A DNA stretch of 64,000 nucleotides from Anseranas semipalmata (Eukaryota; Chordata; Aves; Anseriformes; Anseranatidae), in NCBI GenBank assembly GCA_013399115.1, contig VXAA01000923.1, positions 209,451-273,450 of the forward strand, read 5' to 3'. Shown in pieces: positions 22,839 through 36,470 of the stretch (positions are counted from its first letter, which is position 1; each line of letters opens with the position of its first letter). The notes under the pieces are model-generated. The model was not told the origin of the DNA and did not search any database. It saw only the letters and a list, made by a program, of their open reading frames with translations. A program made the position numbers and the translations under genes.

Positions 22839-23479
22839 CTATGTCGGAGTATTACTCTTAGGGACAGAGGACTCTGGTACTGGCTGTAAAGGGCTATCTT
22901 GTTCATTCAATTGTGCGTTCAAGTTTTCAGAAGTTAGGAGAGAAGAATTAAAAACTATTTCACTTAAGTCTGATTTTATGGATACAAGATGTGGTTCTTG
23001 AAAACTTAATGGCTCTTCTACTAACACCTGTGTATTTTCTCGTGTCATTCCCATATCTGATGGTGACTTTCGTTTCATTCTTGTGTATGATTTGTCTAAA
23101 TTCTCCATGCCTTGGTCAGTTTTCTGAAATCGCCCAAAGAACCAGATGAAGAAACCAAACAAAGCAAAAGCCAGCAAACTTGGAATAAAAGCCAGGCATT
23201 TGACATCAAGGCTAGAGCCTGTGTATCTGCTGTGCAAGAACATGTCTCCTTCGGCATAGGTCCGGTTGGTCAAAGGGTTAGTGTTATTGGATCTCCACTC
23301 CCAAGATAACTTAGTTCTGTTAAGGTCTTTCAAGCTTTCTGAGTCCTTCACTGTATAGATCTTCTGTCCTGGACCGATATATTGACCATATTCATGAGGT
23401 TTGTAAAATATTTGGTTCTTCCACATATTTAGATCCAAGATTAAAACAAGAAAGATAATTCCATAGTTAAACCATTTGC
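22839..23479 (-). CDS. TMEM117: TMEM117, last coding exon
   Basis: Read on the minus strand after the acceptor CCAAACAG, this exon completes a Gly codon and encodes KWFNYGIIFLVLILDLNMW, NQIFYKPHEYGQYIGPGQ and KLSWEWRSNNTNP, ending …KSNTPT and TAG (22839-22841). That is the conserved C-terminal part of transmembrane protein 117. Two membrane segments are visible: WFNYGIIFLVLILDLNMW and CLAFIPSLLAFALFGFFIWF. The hydrophilic loop between them carries N-glycosylation sequons (NRT, NNT). The tail is Ser/Thr-rich with a basic RMKRKSPS patch and is presumably cytosolic. The exon gives 213 residues including the shared Gly. TMEM117 has been linked to ER-stress-induced mitochondrial dysfunction in mammalian cells; the molecular activity is not certain. 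Phase matches the preceding exon. No truncation is seen. Confidence 0.97.
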
Positions 23480-23487
23480 CTGTTTGG

Positions 23488-23526
23488 AAAAAAAAAAAAA
23501 AAAAGAAAGAAAGAAAGAAAGAGAAA
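23488..23526. repeat. A17(GAAA)n microsatellite forming the 3' splice-site pyrimidine tract
   Basis: On the plus strand, 17 A are followed by several GAAA units. On the TMEM117 sense strand this reads (CTTT)n-T17, seven bases before the AG of the last intron. It therefore serves as, or overlaps, the polypyrimidine tract and possibly the branch region of that acceptor. Confidence 0.85.
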
Positions 23527-24278
23527 GCACAGTCATCTGATATATCCATCTTAGAAGCAGTACAAATGAATTCATATGTAAAAGCTATTGAGAGGAAAAA
23601 TCCTTTTTTATTAATCTGTAAAGCAAAGTTGTAATAAGATTCCCACCATAGTCAGATTTATGCTGAATATGCCTTAGTATTTCATAGCTAGGTCTGGGCA
23701 CATAATAAAATAATTTTGTAATGTAAGCACAGCAGTATATCAATTGAATTCACATTTCAGTTTGTAGGTGACCTGTTGATTAGACCATTAGGTGATGTAG
23801 TACAGATCAATAAACCTAAAAAGCATTAATTTCAGGGCTTCAGAAATGCTCACATGGAAATTCTCCTTGAAAAGGCCATATTTAATAGAATTATTTATAT
23901 GCCAGTAATGACTGAAGTGAGACTCTTTCGGGGGTTCATAAGTATGTACATTTTAAGAGTACGTATATATATTGTTTAATATACCTACCATGGTGCCCAG
24001 ACACATGCAGGTGGGGCAACTGGATAAACTGTGATTTAGAGGTATTATGCCCTTGAGAAATAGCAAGGGCTGATTTTAGTCCTGGGAGGCTAGTCAATTT
24101 AGCTTTCCTATACTATGTGTAGTGAGAAACTCCTCCAAAGAGTGACTCATAGTCTAACATTAAGCTCCTGCAATACTGGAGGAGGAACCCTTTCTCCTTT
24201 TATTATTTAAAATTACTCTTTTGCATGCCTCCTCCAGGCATCCAAAATATATTAAAGGTAACTTTATGCAATTGCAAA

Positions 24279-24354
24279 GTTGGCCCTGCTTTCAGCAGGG
24301 TATTGGAACAGATGACCTCCAGGTGTTCCCTCTAAGCTAAATTATTCTGTGAAT
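24279..24354 (+). mobile_element. CR1: CR1 LINE 3'-terminal remnant
   Basis: GGTATTGGAACAGATGACCT, CCAGGTGTTCCCTC and AAATTATTCTGTGA follow the usual CR1 3' end order, where this stretch immediately precedes the octamer tail. Only the last 75 or so bases are recognisable. It lies antisense to TMEM117. Confidence 0.75.
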
Positions 24355-24360
24355 ATACAC

Positions 24361-24379
24361 AGACACACACACACACACA
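24361..24379. repeat. (CA)n microsatellite
   Basis: About eight CA dinucleotides directly after the CR1 remnant. Microsatellites seeded at retroelement tails are common. Confidence 0.9.
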
Positions 24380-27300
24380 AAATACTATTTTCATACTTAA
24401 AGAATCTCTTATATTTTAGCTGAACATATGTTAAGATCTTACCTGAGTGGTAATGACTGGCACCAACCAACCCAGCAAATCTACATGTCATCAAAGTTGT
24501 GTTAGGATGGAGAATTTGTGACTAACACCACAGTGTTAATGTGAAAGAATATTCATTGAGGAATGTTCCTGCTGGTGATGAATGATATTGGTCTATACTA
24601 GAACCATATTTAAGTAGACCTCAAGGAAAAAAGAAAATGAATGTAACAGAGAATCTACCAAATGACTTATATCTTTGGTTTGGTAAAGAATAAGTGGATT
24701 CCAGTTCCTCAAGGTCTGTGTGTTCGAATTGTACCATGGACCAGAATGCTCCATTAGGGTAACTCCTTGTATTTCAGCAACTGTGTCTAATGGTCCTTCC
24801 TCTTCAATCAACCTAGATTATACTTGGACTGGAAATGGATTAGAATGCTCTTTCTATTTTGTTATTATCACTATCCAGAAATCAAATTGCACTGAAAAGA
24901 CCTTGCAGTGAATCTTGTTCACATAATTCCTGAGTAACTCCTCTAGCTTTTTTCTGGGTTTTCATCAATATTGTAATTGACTTGTTAAAGAGGTGGGTTT
25001 AGAAAATTATGGTTTTAGAAGATTGTCACCACATTTTATAATATTAAAGTCCCTTAGATGAACACCGAGACACTGAAAATGGTACTAAAATATGAAATAT
25101 AATAAGAAACAATACGATCTAGTTCGATGCAGTTGCCTATGGATTTGTGCCCTGTGTTTCCCATGTTTCTCTCCATCAGAATAACCCTAGCTTCCCCATC
25201 AAGTATGACCTTTCAGAAAACAGAGCCAGAATATATCTTGCGTAGTGTGTGTTGATGGGCTGGCTGGGACACACATTCACTGATCAATTGGTTGCTGTCA
25301 AACAGAATACATAATGGATGACTTCTACCTGCTTCTTTCTCAGCTGGGCACTGACTTAGATGATTTTCCCCTATCTAACCACTATTTCTCAGGACATAAT
25401 GGGAATGTAAGTATTGTTTAGATTCCCACCCTCCAAAAATGTTCTTGAAACTGGCAGTGGGTTCGAAAGTTATTTGAACCTGTTGGATAGAGTGAGACCA
25501 ATTCACACAGAGACAATGATCACGTAATTCTTATTTCCTTAGGAAAATAGGCTAAACACAAATGGCAATGAAATACAAATATTAGAACTGTTATCTGTTT
25601 ACCTACAGCCAGAAAGAAAATTTAATTTACTGCATTTAAAACTTCCTTTCTCTGTTATGGTTGTTCACTTGGACATTTTTTGGAACAGTAATTTGTCATC
25701 AAATATTGCTCTGTGATTCAACCAGAAAGCAACAACCCCTGCTGCACTGACCCAGAGTTAATTCCTTAAGCCATGTTGTTTTCCCAGGAAAATGCATCAT
25801 AAGCCTGTCTGAAGAAATTTCCACTTTGTTACTTGCTCCGTCAAAACACTTATACTTGGTACTGTGTTTCTGCAGAGCAGAAGACAGGTGCCTTTCCAGA
25901 GAGACTGGGGACAGCAAGAAGTGGAAAGGCTCAGGTAGGACTAGTATTGCTCTTTCCCTTCAGATAAACATGGCAAGAGTGAAGATGTGTAGGGAAAAAA
26001 AATGACAACTGAAAGATCAAAATACAAAGTGTAATGAAATGGGGAAATTATCAAGATGGCCTTTATAAAAGCCAAAAGACAGTGATATAATCTTGATTGC
26101 AATCTTCAGGTATGACTGACAAAGGGAACTTGGCTATTTTAATGCTGAGTTACGATCCACCTCATCCTTAGGCATGATGGCATGCAGTGGATTTCACAGT
26201 AATCATCTGTGTCCTAAGTGCAACATCTAGAGCAAGCCACCTGAGGAGTAAGTCTTGAGATGCCAGCCTGCTGATGGTGAAGAAGTTAAGTTCTGCTAGC
26301 TTCTTAGAAAACACTGAAAATGCTGAATAGAGGTAGTTAGGTGTCTCAGGTTTCATGTAGTATCTGTCCTACACTCTATTTTCATAATTGTGTCTCTCTT
26401 CCTTGTTGGATCTGTTTAAAAAAGGCTCCAGCCCTCTTATATCAAGAATTAGAATACTCACCTGTTACAAAAGAGATGTACATTTCAATTCTTCCTATTC
26501 CATTAAAAGCATGAATGTGAAACTCCCTCTCTTAGCTCCTAGATAGGGTTAGGCAGACAGGAGCACAGACTGAAGCTCCCCTGATTCCATCAGTTGTGTT
26601 AGCGTGGACTATAAATGGTGCTTTGACAAACAGCTTAGATGCAGATGCTCCAGTTAACTAAGATGAGTCGTGTCCTATATGTCTAAGTGGCAGCTAGCTG
26701 CCGATACCTGCCAATTTTCTATTGGATGTGCTCAAAACTCCTTAAATTTCTCATTTCTAGACAATTTTTACATTCTCTGCATCACTGGCATACTCTATGA
26801 GCTCTGTGATTTTCCTTTTCTTTTGAAAACTGTTGTCAAATGAACTAAACACTATATATGAGAAGCAGTCTCACTATAACCATCTATGAACACAATGACA
26901 TCTTCTCACTCCTACTCAGTATTCCCTGTAGCCAAGGCCTGCGTTAATCTCCCGAGACACAAAATGACTGGGAGTTAGCACTGTCTTGGTTACTTACAGG
27001 AAGTACGTGCCTCTTACTAGAATACAGTGTTCTCTGCTGTTTATCCCTCTTCCAAGACACATACTTTACTCAGTTGTACTAGCAAGCATGATAGCCAAAT
27101 AAAACCAGTTTACCAAGCAATCCTTCTAGATTGGTGTTACATGTATTGAAGCGATCTGACCCAAGAGTTGTGACAGTCTCCACTTACAAACATCTATCTG
27201 ATAATTCCCCATGATAACGCATTTTTGAGACTTACTATACTCACAAACCTTTACCTTTATATACATATACAATCTATGTATATAAAATGATTGTCTATTG

Positions 27301-30300
27301 CAACTTAATTTTAGCACTTTTTTTATTTTAATAACAAACTTTTTGTTATATATCAAGCTCATACAGGAAATGAACTTTGTAAGTTAGGAGTCACTCCTGA
27401 CCTCTCATCTTGTTCATATATGAGCTCAAGCCTATAGTTTTGCAAAGAGTCAGGATAAATATATTATAAAGCTACAGGTATTCATTTTCTAAAAACTAAA
27501 CCAAACCAAAACGAAAGGACAAAAGAAAAAATACAATTTATTTTACAGTGCTTCAAATTTCATTACAGATGATAAATGGGAAGGAAAAATGGAGTCCCAC
27601 ACTATGAAGTCATTTAATTTGTCTCCTAACCAATTTCTGTAGGATCAGTACCTCTATTGCTCTAGGCAGGCCAAGAATATTTGCATACACCTGGCACTGT
27701 TTAGCTTTTCTTGAAGCATGTGGATTTTCTATAGACAATCTGAGATGGAAGGAGGCAGCTCCCAAGACTGGAAGGCCAGTCAAGCATTTCAGCAAACTGA
27801 GGAGAATTATACCCAGACTCCTCAGTGGAGGAAATCAGGTGGTAAAACAGGCTATGTCATTCAGCCATGCACTATCTAAAATACACCTGGTTCATAACTG
27901 CCATTCACAGTGTTGAAGTCCTTACCTGTTACACATGGCATTTGGAGAGTCACCTATTTCTGCCAGCTGAACAAGATGTTTGGGCAGTGCTCATTTTTAA
28001 AGAGGCTGATAAAATCTACAAGGGGCAAAGCAACCAGTCCACGACTCCCCATGCTACTGATTCACTGGGAAACTGAGGTAGATCATGAAGGTCTAAATAT
28101 TCCAAAACATCTTCTGATTCTGAAGTATTTTTATTTTTATATGTCCACTCTGTAACAGAGTAGTCATGTCCTAAAAAACAGAGACTTTGTGTAGAAACCA
28201 GTCCTCAGCAGCTCTCTGGAGGTCAAGAGGACATATGAAAATCCCACTTACTAAGGCTAGACACAAGTGACCTCATGCTGTGCAACCACAGCCAGAGGCT
28301 AGTGCAGGAAATGTTGTCTTTAGACTCTTATCTCAATTGCAATTTGTGTCTAAAAACATTCAGACACCTCTGTAAAACATTCAAGTATCTTTGAAACATT
28401 CTTCATCTCTTCTGTCATGTTAGTGTTATTAGCTAGATACATCCATACAGACCACTCACAGCTGAGCTAAGAAGCAAATCCTCTGAGATCTTTTCATGTC
28501 TGTGTGCACGGACAGCTTTGTTTTTACCTCTAACCTTTCTATTTTTGCCCACAGGCTCCCTCAGGCGTCTCTGTGTAGGTGATGCCTGGCCTGGATCTAG
28601 GCACTCTTTTGGTTTAACTATACAAGCCAGCCACACCAGGCACTTGCTAGCCACAAAGGTGACGATTTCTCCTTTGGATGGAAGAGCACTCTGGCTAGAT
28701 CAGAACTCAGAAACACATCTATATATGGCTAGAAAAATCTCCCATCTGTTTTGATACCTAAACCTTAACATTTCCTATTTGGAACTTATCTGAAACTCTA
28801 CAGCAGATGATCTTGGATCTCCAGTGCTGCTATTAAATTGTACTACCCAGGCCTCCAAGTGCCTTTTAACAATGAAAGAATCTGAAGTAACAAAATTTAC
28901 TTTTAAGTATTACATATTTCCTTGGGTATTATAGAAACTAAGGTAGACTATGTACTTTTGTAAACAGCAGCCCAAGAAGGAAAACACACGCTGTAGTGAA
29001 CCATCTGTCAAGAGAAATCCAGATGAGTTAAGCAGCTGCAGGAACTCAAGATATTTTTGATGTTCATAGATAAAAGCAGCTATCAAAACATGATAAAAAT
29101 ATTTAATACTGAGTAGATGCTTGCTAGGAGTTCCTAGATGCAGAGAAATTTGAGCAAAATGAGATACTCAGTTACCAGTAAAAATAAGATAGGCTTTTCA
29201 TAGTAAAATTAAAATTACACTGAAGCATATAAGCTACAGGCTGCAGATGTTATTCAGCATTATTGTCAACTTATAACATTCAGAAATTATCAGTCAGGCC
29301 TAAGAAAGCATGCTATAAGTTCAAAGTAGCAAGATGGGCTAAAAATAATACACAGTACTGCTTAATTTAGTACTCCCTTTTTAGACATGGAGCTATGCAA
29401 AGTACCATTTCATTTTTTTTCTCTGCAAGCATAAGATACATTTTAAAAAATATGAAAGCAGACATTCTTACCCCTGAATCCAGGAGATAAGACTTTAAGA
29501 CCAAAAAACAAAAAGGAAAAGAAAAAAAGCAACTGTCTTAATACGTGATGAAATCAGGAGAGCTGATCACATAACTGTGAAATCTTTCATCTGTACAGAA
29601 CATATACAAAGCCATTAAGCACACACCAACAGAAAGGTGATTTAAAGTCCTTTACTCCTCTGCATGTGCCTACACTTAGAGCTGCTTCTTCCTGGGACCG
29701 CTGCTCATTAGAGCAACCCAGCACTGAATAGGGCTGCTCAGGGGAGTCTTGGGGCTGCTCTTATTTATATCAGTCAATAGTGACCAAAACAGACTTTGAG
29801 AGAATAAAATTTATGAAGAATAAAATTTGCCAGGAAAATGATCGTAAATGGTATTTCAGATATGCTTTCTTTCTCCTCACTATTTGGGAGAAAAGGGTTT
29901 TCAGTTTCTGGACTTAGGGGCACAGATCATATTTTTACAGCTTGCTTACAGCTTACAAGCTTTTACAGCTTACTTATCGCAGTAGCAAGTACTGAAATAA
30001 ATGGTATTCAGGCTTTTGTCTTCTTTTCCTGCTTATTGCAAAAAGAAGTAATATGGTTGCTTAACATTCTGGATCCCATGTATTAGACATGGCTTAAATA
30101 TAGCAGGTTTTAATGGGGCTTTACCTTCCTGCCATTATCAATATCCTACCCCCATGTCATCTCCTGCAGCTGCATTTGTGTGCATCACTCTCTACTCTCA
30201 TTTTAGATTGGATTACATTCATCTTGTTTTATATATATATAACCAGTTCCTTCTTTCTTTTATTAGCTCCTTGATCTGAGTAGAAAATTACAAGAATCTA

Positions 30301-30599
30301 CATATCCACACAATAACTAGAGTTTGAAAGTGATCCAAGACGATACCCTAACCTAAGACAAGAACTGATGGCAAGAACAGATGGTTCAAGCAAAACTTAC
30401 CCAAAGGGAGGTTCTTGTGCCATGTGTTATGGCTGTTTATTAGATCTCCTAAAGGGTGGTGTAGCACTCAGATAAAACAGGCACTCAGTAGTCAGAGTAC
30501 GTGACGTGCAGCCAAATGGATTGATTTGTCTAGTGAATCTAATAAATGGATCTTGTTAATGCTGAGCAGGGAAAAATATTCCTCAGCCCCTATTCATTA

Positions 30600-31700
30600 G
30601 CTCATCCTCATTAAAAGAATGCTTTCTTGCCAGAAAATCAGGAAGACCTCCAGTTCTCCCTGCAGAAGGCTCTACAATGCATAAATATTGGTTTCTCTCA
30701 GTTGATCTGTTTTCAAACAGCAGCACTGCTAGCAGTTGTATTTCTGATACCTAATTTATGTTCTTTGATGTTGCTTATTCCTAGCTCTTCTCTGATTATC
30801 ATCAATATCCCTGACTCCTCTGCAATGCAAAACTGTTCTTTGCTCTTCAGTCCCTCTTCTACCATCCACTCTTTTTCATTTACATTAATTATATCCTGAG
30901 TTCCTATATCTGATGGCACAGCCCACCCTACCATGCCTCAGTCCTTGTTCATGCTACTCTGTGCACCCATTCCACTACTGCTCTTTATACAATGGAATAA
31001 CTGCAGGGCATCTGGGGACCTTGAGGGGCTGAGCCCCTTCAAATTCATGCTCTAGTCTTGAGAAACAGAAAAAAAAATCTTTTCCACTATCCTTGAATAC
31101 TATGCCCATAGCTCATGTCAGATATTTGATGCTTATACTCTTTTTTTTTTCTCTCTCTTTTAACCCAAGACTTTTCTCACTTCAGAGAGAAAAATGTGTT
31201 CATCATGTACACATCCCATCTTCTCTCACCCTACACCTTCTGTCACTGACCATGACATCATTTACTTATTTTACTTCATCCTGCTCCTGAGCTCAAACTG
31301 TCTCACTCAGATGTACCCCCAGCCCTTCTTTCTTGTTGCTGGTTGTCTATTCCTTATCAGTACTCCAACAGGGCACCTACATCCAACTTGGAAAAACTTT
31401 CCATCTCTCCATCTGTATTTTCTACTGGCCCATTTGCCTCCCATCACTCAATAGCCAGCAGGTAACTTCCACACTCATTTTCTCTTCTTTTCTGGTTTCC
31501 AATCTGATTGCTCAGATTTCTATCTTCTCTGCTGAAAATGAGTTCTCTGAGGCTTCATTCAGCCTATCTCACATGAGTCCCAATTCCTCATTCCTTCTTC
31601 CTTGGCACATTTTCTTCCTTTGGCTTTTGATGCCTGGTAAGCTTAGGGCTCACCCACTAGCTCTTGGCTGTATCTTTGTATGATCTCTGAATGCTCCTTT
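30600..31700. other. Pyrimidine-rich (plus strand) intronic segment
   Basis: The plus strand is strongly C/T-biased over about 1 kb, so TMEM117 pre-mRNA is purine-rich here. The bias removes purine-starting stops and opens several plus-strand frames (30627-30899, 31093-31290, 31194-31454, 31333-31683). Their leucine/serine/phenylalanine-rich translations reflect the composition. No protein similarity is seen. Confidence 0.5.
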
Positions 31701-32508
31701 TGTCCCTGCTCTGCAGGAATTTCATATGGCTGTGTCATTGGATGCTCTCATGTATCTTATTCCTGTACACTATCATGTGCTATGATTGTTTATATTAGCA
31801 GTTAAAGACCGCTGTCAATTCACATTTGCATTCTTTTGCTATCCAGTACTGGTTAATCTCTGTCTTACCAATAGATTCATCTGCATAGCTTGAAGGTAAA
31901 ACCAAAATATTTATCCCTATTTAACCTTCCTCTCTTTTTCATTCTCTGCTGTTATTCAAAGATTGTCTCATAATAAGTAAGGATTGGGTACTTTTATCTA
32001 TATGTGCCATCCATTCGAATAACTGCAATTCTATTTTATTTGAAGTTATTTAACTGTCTGTTTCTGGTTAGATGACTGATGGAAGTATGGTTATGAGTGG
32101 CCTTTGCCAGATGAGAATGACCGAAGTTATGAAAAGATATTAGCATAAATCACAGCAAAGGCATCTGAAAGCATAAGAGATTTTAAAATGAAATAAGCTG
32201 CTAATTCCCCTGGAGAGTAATTTTAGATAAAAGATCTCTGAAGCTACACTAGGTATTACTTAGTGTGACAAGAAGTTGCTGAAATCCATGACAAACAGCA
32301 GGTCTCTGATTCGTAACATACAGATTCCTCATTTCCCCGAGGGGTTTATGTATGGATGATAGGGACATGGACAGTTAAACAGATAGAAAAACGGAAATCA
32401 TCTGGGGGGAGAACAAAGAAAATATGGGGTTAAGAACATGTTAGCACCCATTTCCTACACAGAAGCAGTTCAATGTGTGCCTGTATCACAATCTGTAAGG
32501 TTACATAC

Positions 32509-32638
32509 CTGTTATATGTATGTGATACTCCTCTTTGAAGATCTTTTGGAAATAAGGTACTTTGAACTGCATGTGTGCAGATGGCAAGCCTGGAAGATTC
32601 ACTTCAACATCACCCATAAAATGTGGAAACTCCCAGTC
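32509..32638 (-). CDS. TMEM117: TMEM117, penultimate coding exon
   Basis: After the acceptor TTTTTTTAACAG, the minus strand encodes DWEFPHFMGDVEVNLPGL, HMQFKVPYFQKIFKEEYH and IHIT, then the first base of the Gly codon completed in the last exon. The donor is G|GTATGT. The exon is 130 nt (43 codons plus 1 nt), entering in phase 0 and leaving in phase 1. The sequence matches the TMEM117 loop between two membrane segments closely (FMGDV, VNLPGL and QKIFKEEYHIHIT are conserved). No membrane segment lies within it. It is a soluble loop with aromatic and charged residues. Confidence 0.96.
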
Positions 32639-34110
32639 CTGTTAAAAAAAGAAAAACAATAGCCTAAATATAAGCTTTCACAGTATATTTTGCCCTTTAA
32701 AATGGCTTAAATTATCAAAAGGGCAAGGTTCTATTTTTAAGCCTCCCATTATTGGATTTTCCCACTTTAAGTTTTACTGAACCACTTGAAATAGAATATT
32801 TTGTTTATATTAGCTATTACAGTATGATTTTTACTTCAGCTCCATATAATTATGCGTTTAAAAGTTCACTTCAGAATGACAATAATGAACCCATTGTACC
32901 AGCTGATAGTACAAAATTGTCCAAGTATATGAATACCTGTATGTTGCGTTGTGTAAAAATAAGTACTGGTTCATGATGTAAATAACTGTAGCAACCTTGC
33001 AATACAAGTTACAACTTCTGTCACTAATTTGGCAAACAATTTACAGGTAAGAAATTGGCAAAGAAGGCCTGACACTTCATGTCTGTCATACATTTTTATT
33101 CAACTTGTTCAGCTTACAGGGTGTTTTCAGCATTTGCTTGTAATACATCTAAATAAACATTCCCTGCACGTGAAGATCCTTCAGCATAATCTGCCTGAAT
33201 CAATCTGAGCACAGTTTTCTCCACTGATATATTTCAGCTGACAAAGTAATGCTGGAAATGTGGAAGCTCTTACCTATTATTATGCATACTTTGGTAGCAT
33301 GTGGTAACTCAGCTGAGGAGGAGCTGCATTTAGAGGAATGTTTCATTTGGTTATCTGCACCCACCACTGATCATTTGAAAATGGGTATAATAGCATGGCT
33401 CATTACAACCCAAACTTAAAGTCCAGCAATATTGCTGGAATCAGTATAATCACCGCCAGTGTGGTTACCTGGTGTACTACAGACTATTTAAAAACATACT
33501 GGCCCTGTTCCCATGCATACACCTGGATTTGTATCCCACAAGCCAATGCCACAGGCACTTGAATTACTGAAAATAAGAAGGAATCTGTGAATAACTTATA
33601 ATTCCTTTGCATATGAATTAACATGCAAAAATTGCTAAACAGCTCCAACATTCTCTACAGTGGAAGGGAAATAGAAGACTGAGTTTTACCAGCAGGGAAT
33701 TTAGCATGGCCCAAACACTAACAGCAACTGATTTGTGCTAACACATTCTGATACTGAGCTAAATGGATTAACAGGTGTATAAGTAAGGAAAACCCTGACC
33801 CTCTGTACCTGATTCTCAGTGTCCACAGAGATACAGAAAGTGCTGATTTACAGATGCAGAAGATAAGAGAAAAAGCTCTCCTTTTTCTTTATCACCAGCG
33901 CAACACATGCTCTCCTGGTCATGAGGTATGGTAATAACTACCCAGATGCACAATCCCTTACACTGCATCTGCAAACATCCCCTTAGATTTGGTAGACATT
34001 CAAAAAGTGCCCAAAGATAAATATTTTATGAGTGTGCACTCTCAGTTCACAGTATCTAATATAAATCTCTGGACTCATGTCTCAAGATAACTCAGACATA
34101 CTCTCACCCA

Positions 34111-34138
34111 GGAAGAAATAGGAAGAAATAGGAAGAAA
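34111..34138. repeat. GGAAGAAATA decamer tandem repeat
   Basis: The 10-base unit occurs nearly three times in succession. It is a short purine minisatellite with no other function visible. Confidence 0.9.
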
Positions 34139-36391
34139 AACATTACATATTCCTGAAGAAAAAAACAAATGGGGATTTGTGGTCTCTGGATACTCACTCT
34201 AGAAATAAGTAAACAAGGGATCATAAATCTGGCCTCCTGCTCTTGCCTTGCCCCAGTGCTCCTACTGTTTTAATTGCTTTTTGCTAATTTACAGATAAAA
34301 TTCCATTGGACAGAATTTTGTATTGGACTGTGGTTTTGCATTCACATTTTATAAAAAAGTTCAGCATTTTTCTGATCATATTAATAATGAGTAACTACAA
34401 TGCTGGCTCTGCTAAATGTAGAATTTACTGTATTATTTGTCTCAGCAAGCAATTACTGAGACTGGAAAATATTTCATAAAGCAAAACAAACCAGAGATCT
34501 AACCCCAACAGCATGCTACTGTTTGCATTATAAAAGGCAGGTGAGTGGAGAGCCCATTAAAAAAAACATATGTGATATTCCCAAGTACAGCTACCTTTCA
34601 CACGGTACATTATTTCACATTTCCTACATATATACTCCATACCGTACGAAGCATGCCTGAATTGTATTGTGACATCTGTTACCCTGTAGCCCCGTAATAG
34701 GTTATTTCCATTGGCAGTGACAGCCCACAGGCTTTGTAGCGAGTTCACAAGGCCTCAGGACCGAGGCTTGCCAGGCTTGCCCTGCCTGAACTGTTCTCGA
34801 CCTGCCCGCAGCTCTGCTTTACCCAGTTCAGCTATAACAGCAATTTTTCTAACTGACCAGGTGGCTGTGGCAAATTTGTTTTATTTTTGTTTTCCTTTGT
34901 ATGGTACCACTGTGGTTTTATAACTTTACCATTATTATGTAGTATAGAGGAATACAGGCTGGTGGAATAGCAGGGGCATTGAGAAGTGGAGATGCAGGCT
35001 GCAGTGCAGAGGAATACAGGTGTGGGGTGATAAAGACGCGCACAGGCTGGTACTGGCTATAGAAAGATCACCCTTGGTTTGCTGAAGAAATGCAGACCTG
35101 GAGCTGGACAAAGCTGCTTTTAGGGGTAACAAGGAGAACAAAGAAATAGCATCTAACATACATGAAAAGCAACTGTGTATAGTAAATTTGTAACGTGTGT
35201 AAAATCTGTAATGTGGAGCTTCAGATCAATGAAGAAAAAGCAAGGCCTAAAAGTGTGCTAGCAAGCATAAAGATTACTCCAAGTGGATCCCAGAGTGAGG
35301 AAACAGAAAACATCAACATGAACACCGCATCCCTCCCAGTGAAGGACTCCAGATGACAACGACATGCTGTCATGTCCCGCCACCCCCCACCAGACTGAAA
35401 CCACAGATTTCAGGGCCCAGCAGGAGCAGTGGAGGGTGAACGAAACACCAGGAGAAGTGGTAGGAACTAGGAAGTGTGTGTATAACAATTTTAACATTAT
35501 TACTACTACCAAAACATTTTCTGCATGAAATATTATTTTTTGTAAAAATTAGAAGTCAACTAATAACGATTCTTGGATTATACTGTTAAAATTAAATGAT
35601 ACCACTAATAAAATCTTGGCTTTATCTATAAGGTGTGTTTCTTCTTTGGCCATAAATAATGCTTTGAGTGTAACACCTCTAACAGTCTGATCATAAAATC
35701 TGCTAAGAACAGACCCAGTAGAAATAGAGAAATAAAATTTAAAACAATAACTAAAACAACATGCAAGAAGATGTATTTGAAAGCAAAATTTTTTTAAAAA
35801 GAGACTAAAATAATGACTTCAACCTATTGACTTCCCTGAAAGTCACTATAGCCACAGTACTTAGGAAAATGAAGCTTCGGTTTATTTAATTAAATAGCCT
35901 TTGGAGCTTCACTTGGCTTATAGCTTTGATAAGTGTGAATGCATATACTTCACCTGTGAACACATAGCTTTGTTATTATTATTCTGGAGGAGAAAAGCAG
36001 ACGGCTATCAACTTTTCAAGCTAATGCCAACATCAGGTTGTCGAATCCAAACCTAGCACAGTGGCCATTTTGCTATTTAGACTCTAAGAAAGTGTTGTCC
36101 AATGTCTTTTTACTCTATTATAAATTTTTTTCTTCACTAACCAACAAAAGACAACTTAACTTCAGTAATACCCAGAAAAACATTTTTCTAAGAAATTCAA
36201 GGTGCCTGGTAGGAATAGTCTGCATCATTTGTTAATATGTACACTAATAGCTTGAATGTGCAAGCCCATAAATCTAAATGCTTCCCTCTTTGAAACATAG
36301 CCCAGCTCTGTATCATGCAGAGCTGGTATTTTTATTTTATGAAAATGGTTTTGTTTTATGAAAATACACATGGTATTTTCTCTCCGTGGTC

Positions 36392-36403
36392 TCTGATATC
36401 AGA
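36392..36403. repeat. 12-bp perfect palindrome with partial copies
   Basis: TCTGATATCAGA reads the same on both strands. The core CTGATATC recurs downstream (CTCTGATATCTGATATCCTC, 36408-36427), giving a cluster of GATATC palindromes just before the AT-rich minisatellite. Confidence 0.8.
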
Positions 36404-36470
36404 TGTCCTCTGATATCTGATATCCTCTGGGACATGAATGACATATGCCATGTTCTTTAAGTTCTTAGCA

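Larger units (their letters stand above)
23480..32508 (-). other. TMEM117: TMEM117 last intron (about 9.0 kb)
   Basis: The donor is ACAG|GTATGT at 32508 and the acceptor is at 23480. The intron contains the polypurine microsatellite at the acceptor (23488-23526), a CR1 fragment at 24279-24354, a (CA)n at 24361-24379 and a pyrimidine-rich plus strand at about 30.6-31.7 kb. I see no other exon in it, and the flanking TMEM117 exons join directly. Confidence 0.85.

Noticed and set aside
22839..23549. Extending the last TMEM117 exon upstream to an apparent ATG at 23549
   Set aside because: The extra 23 residues are encoded by the (CTTT)n/T17 tract and lie beyond a clear acceptor AG. The upstream exon joins in phase at 23479.
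30627..31683. Series of plus-strand open frames up to 116 codons with hydrophobic, Ser/Leu-rich translations
   Set aside because: Explained by strong pyrimidine bias on this strand, which depletes stop codons. No family resemblance and overlapping frames.
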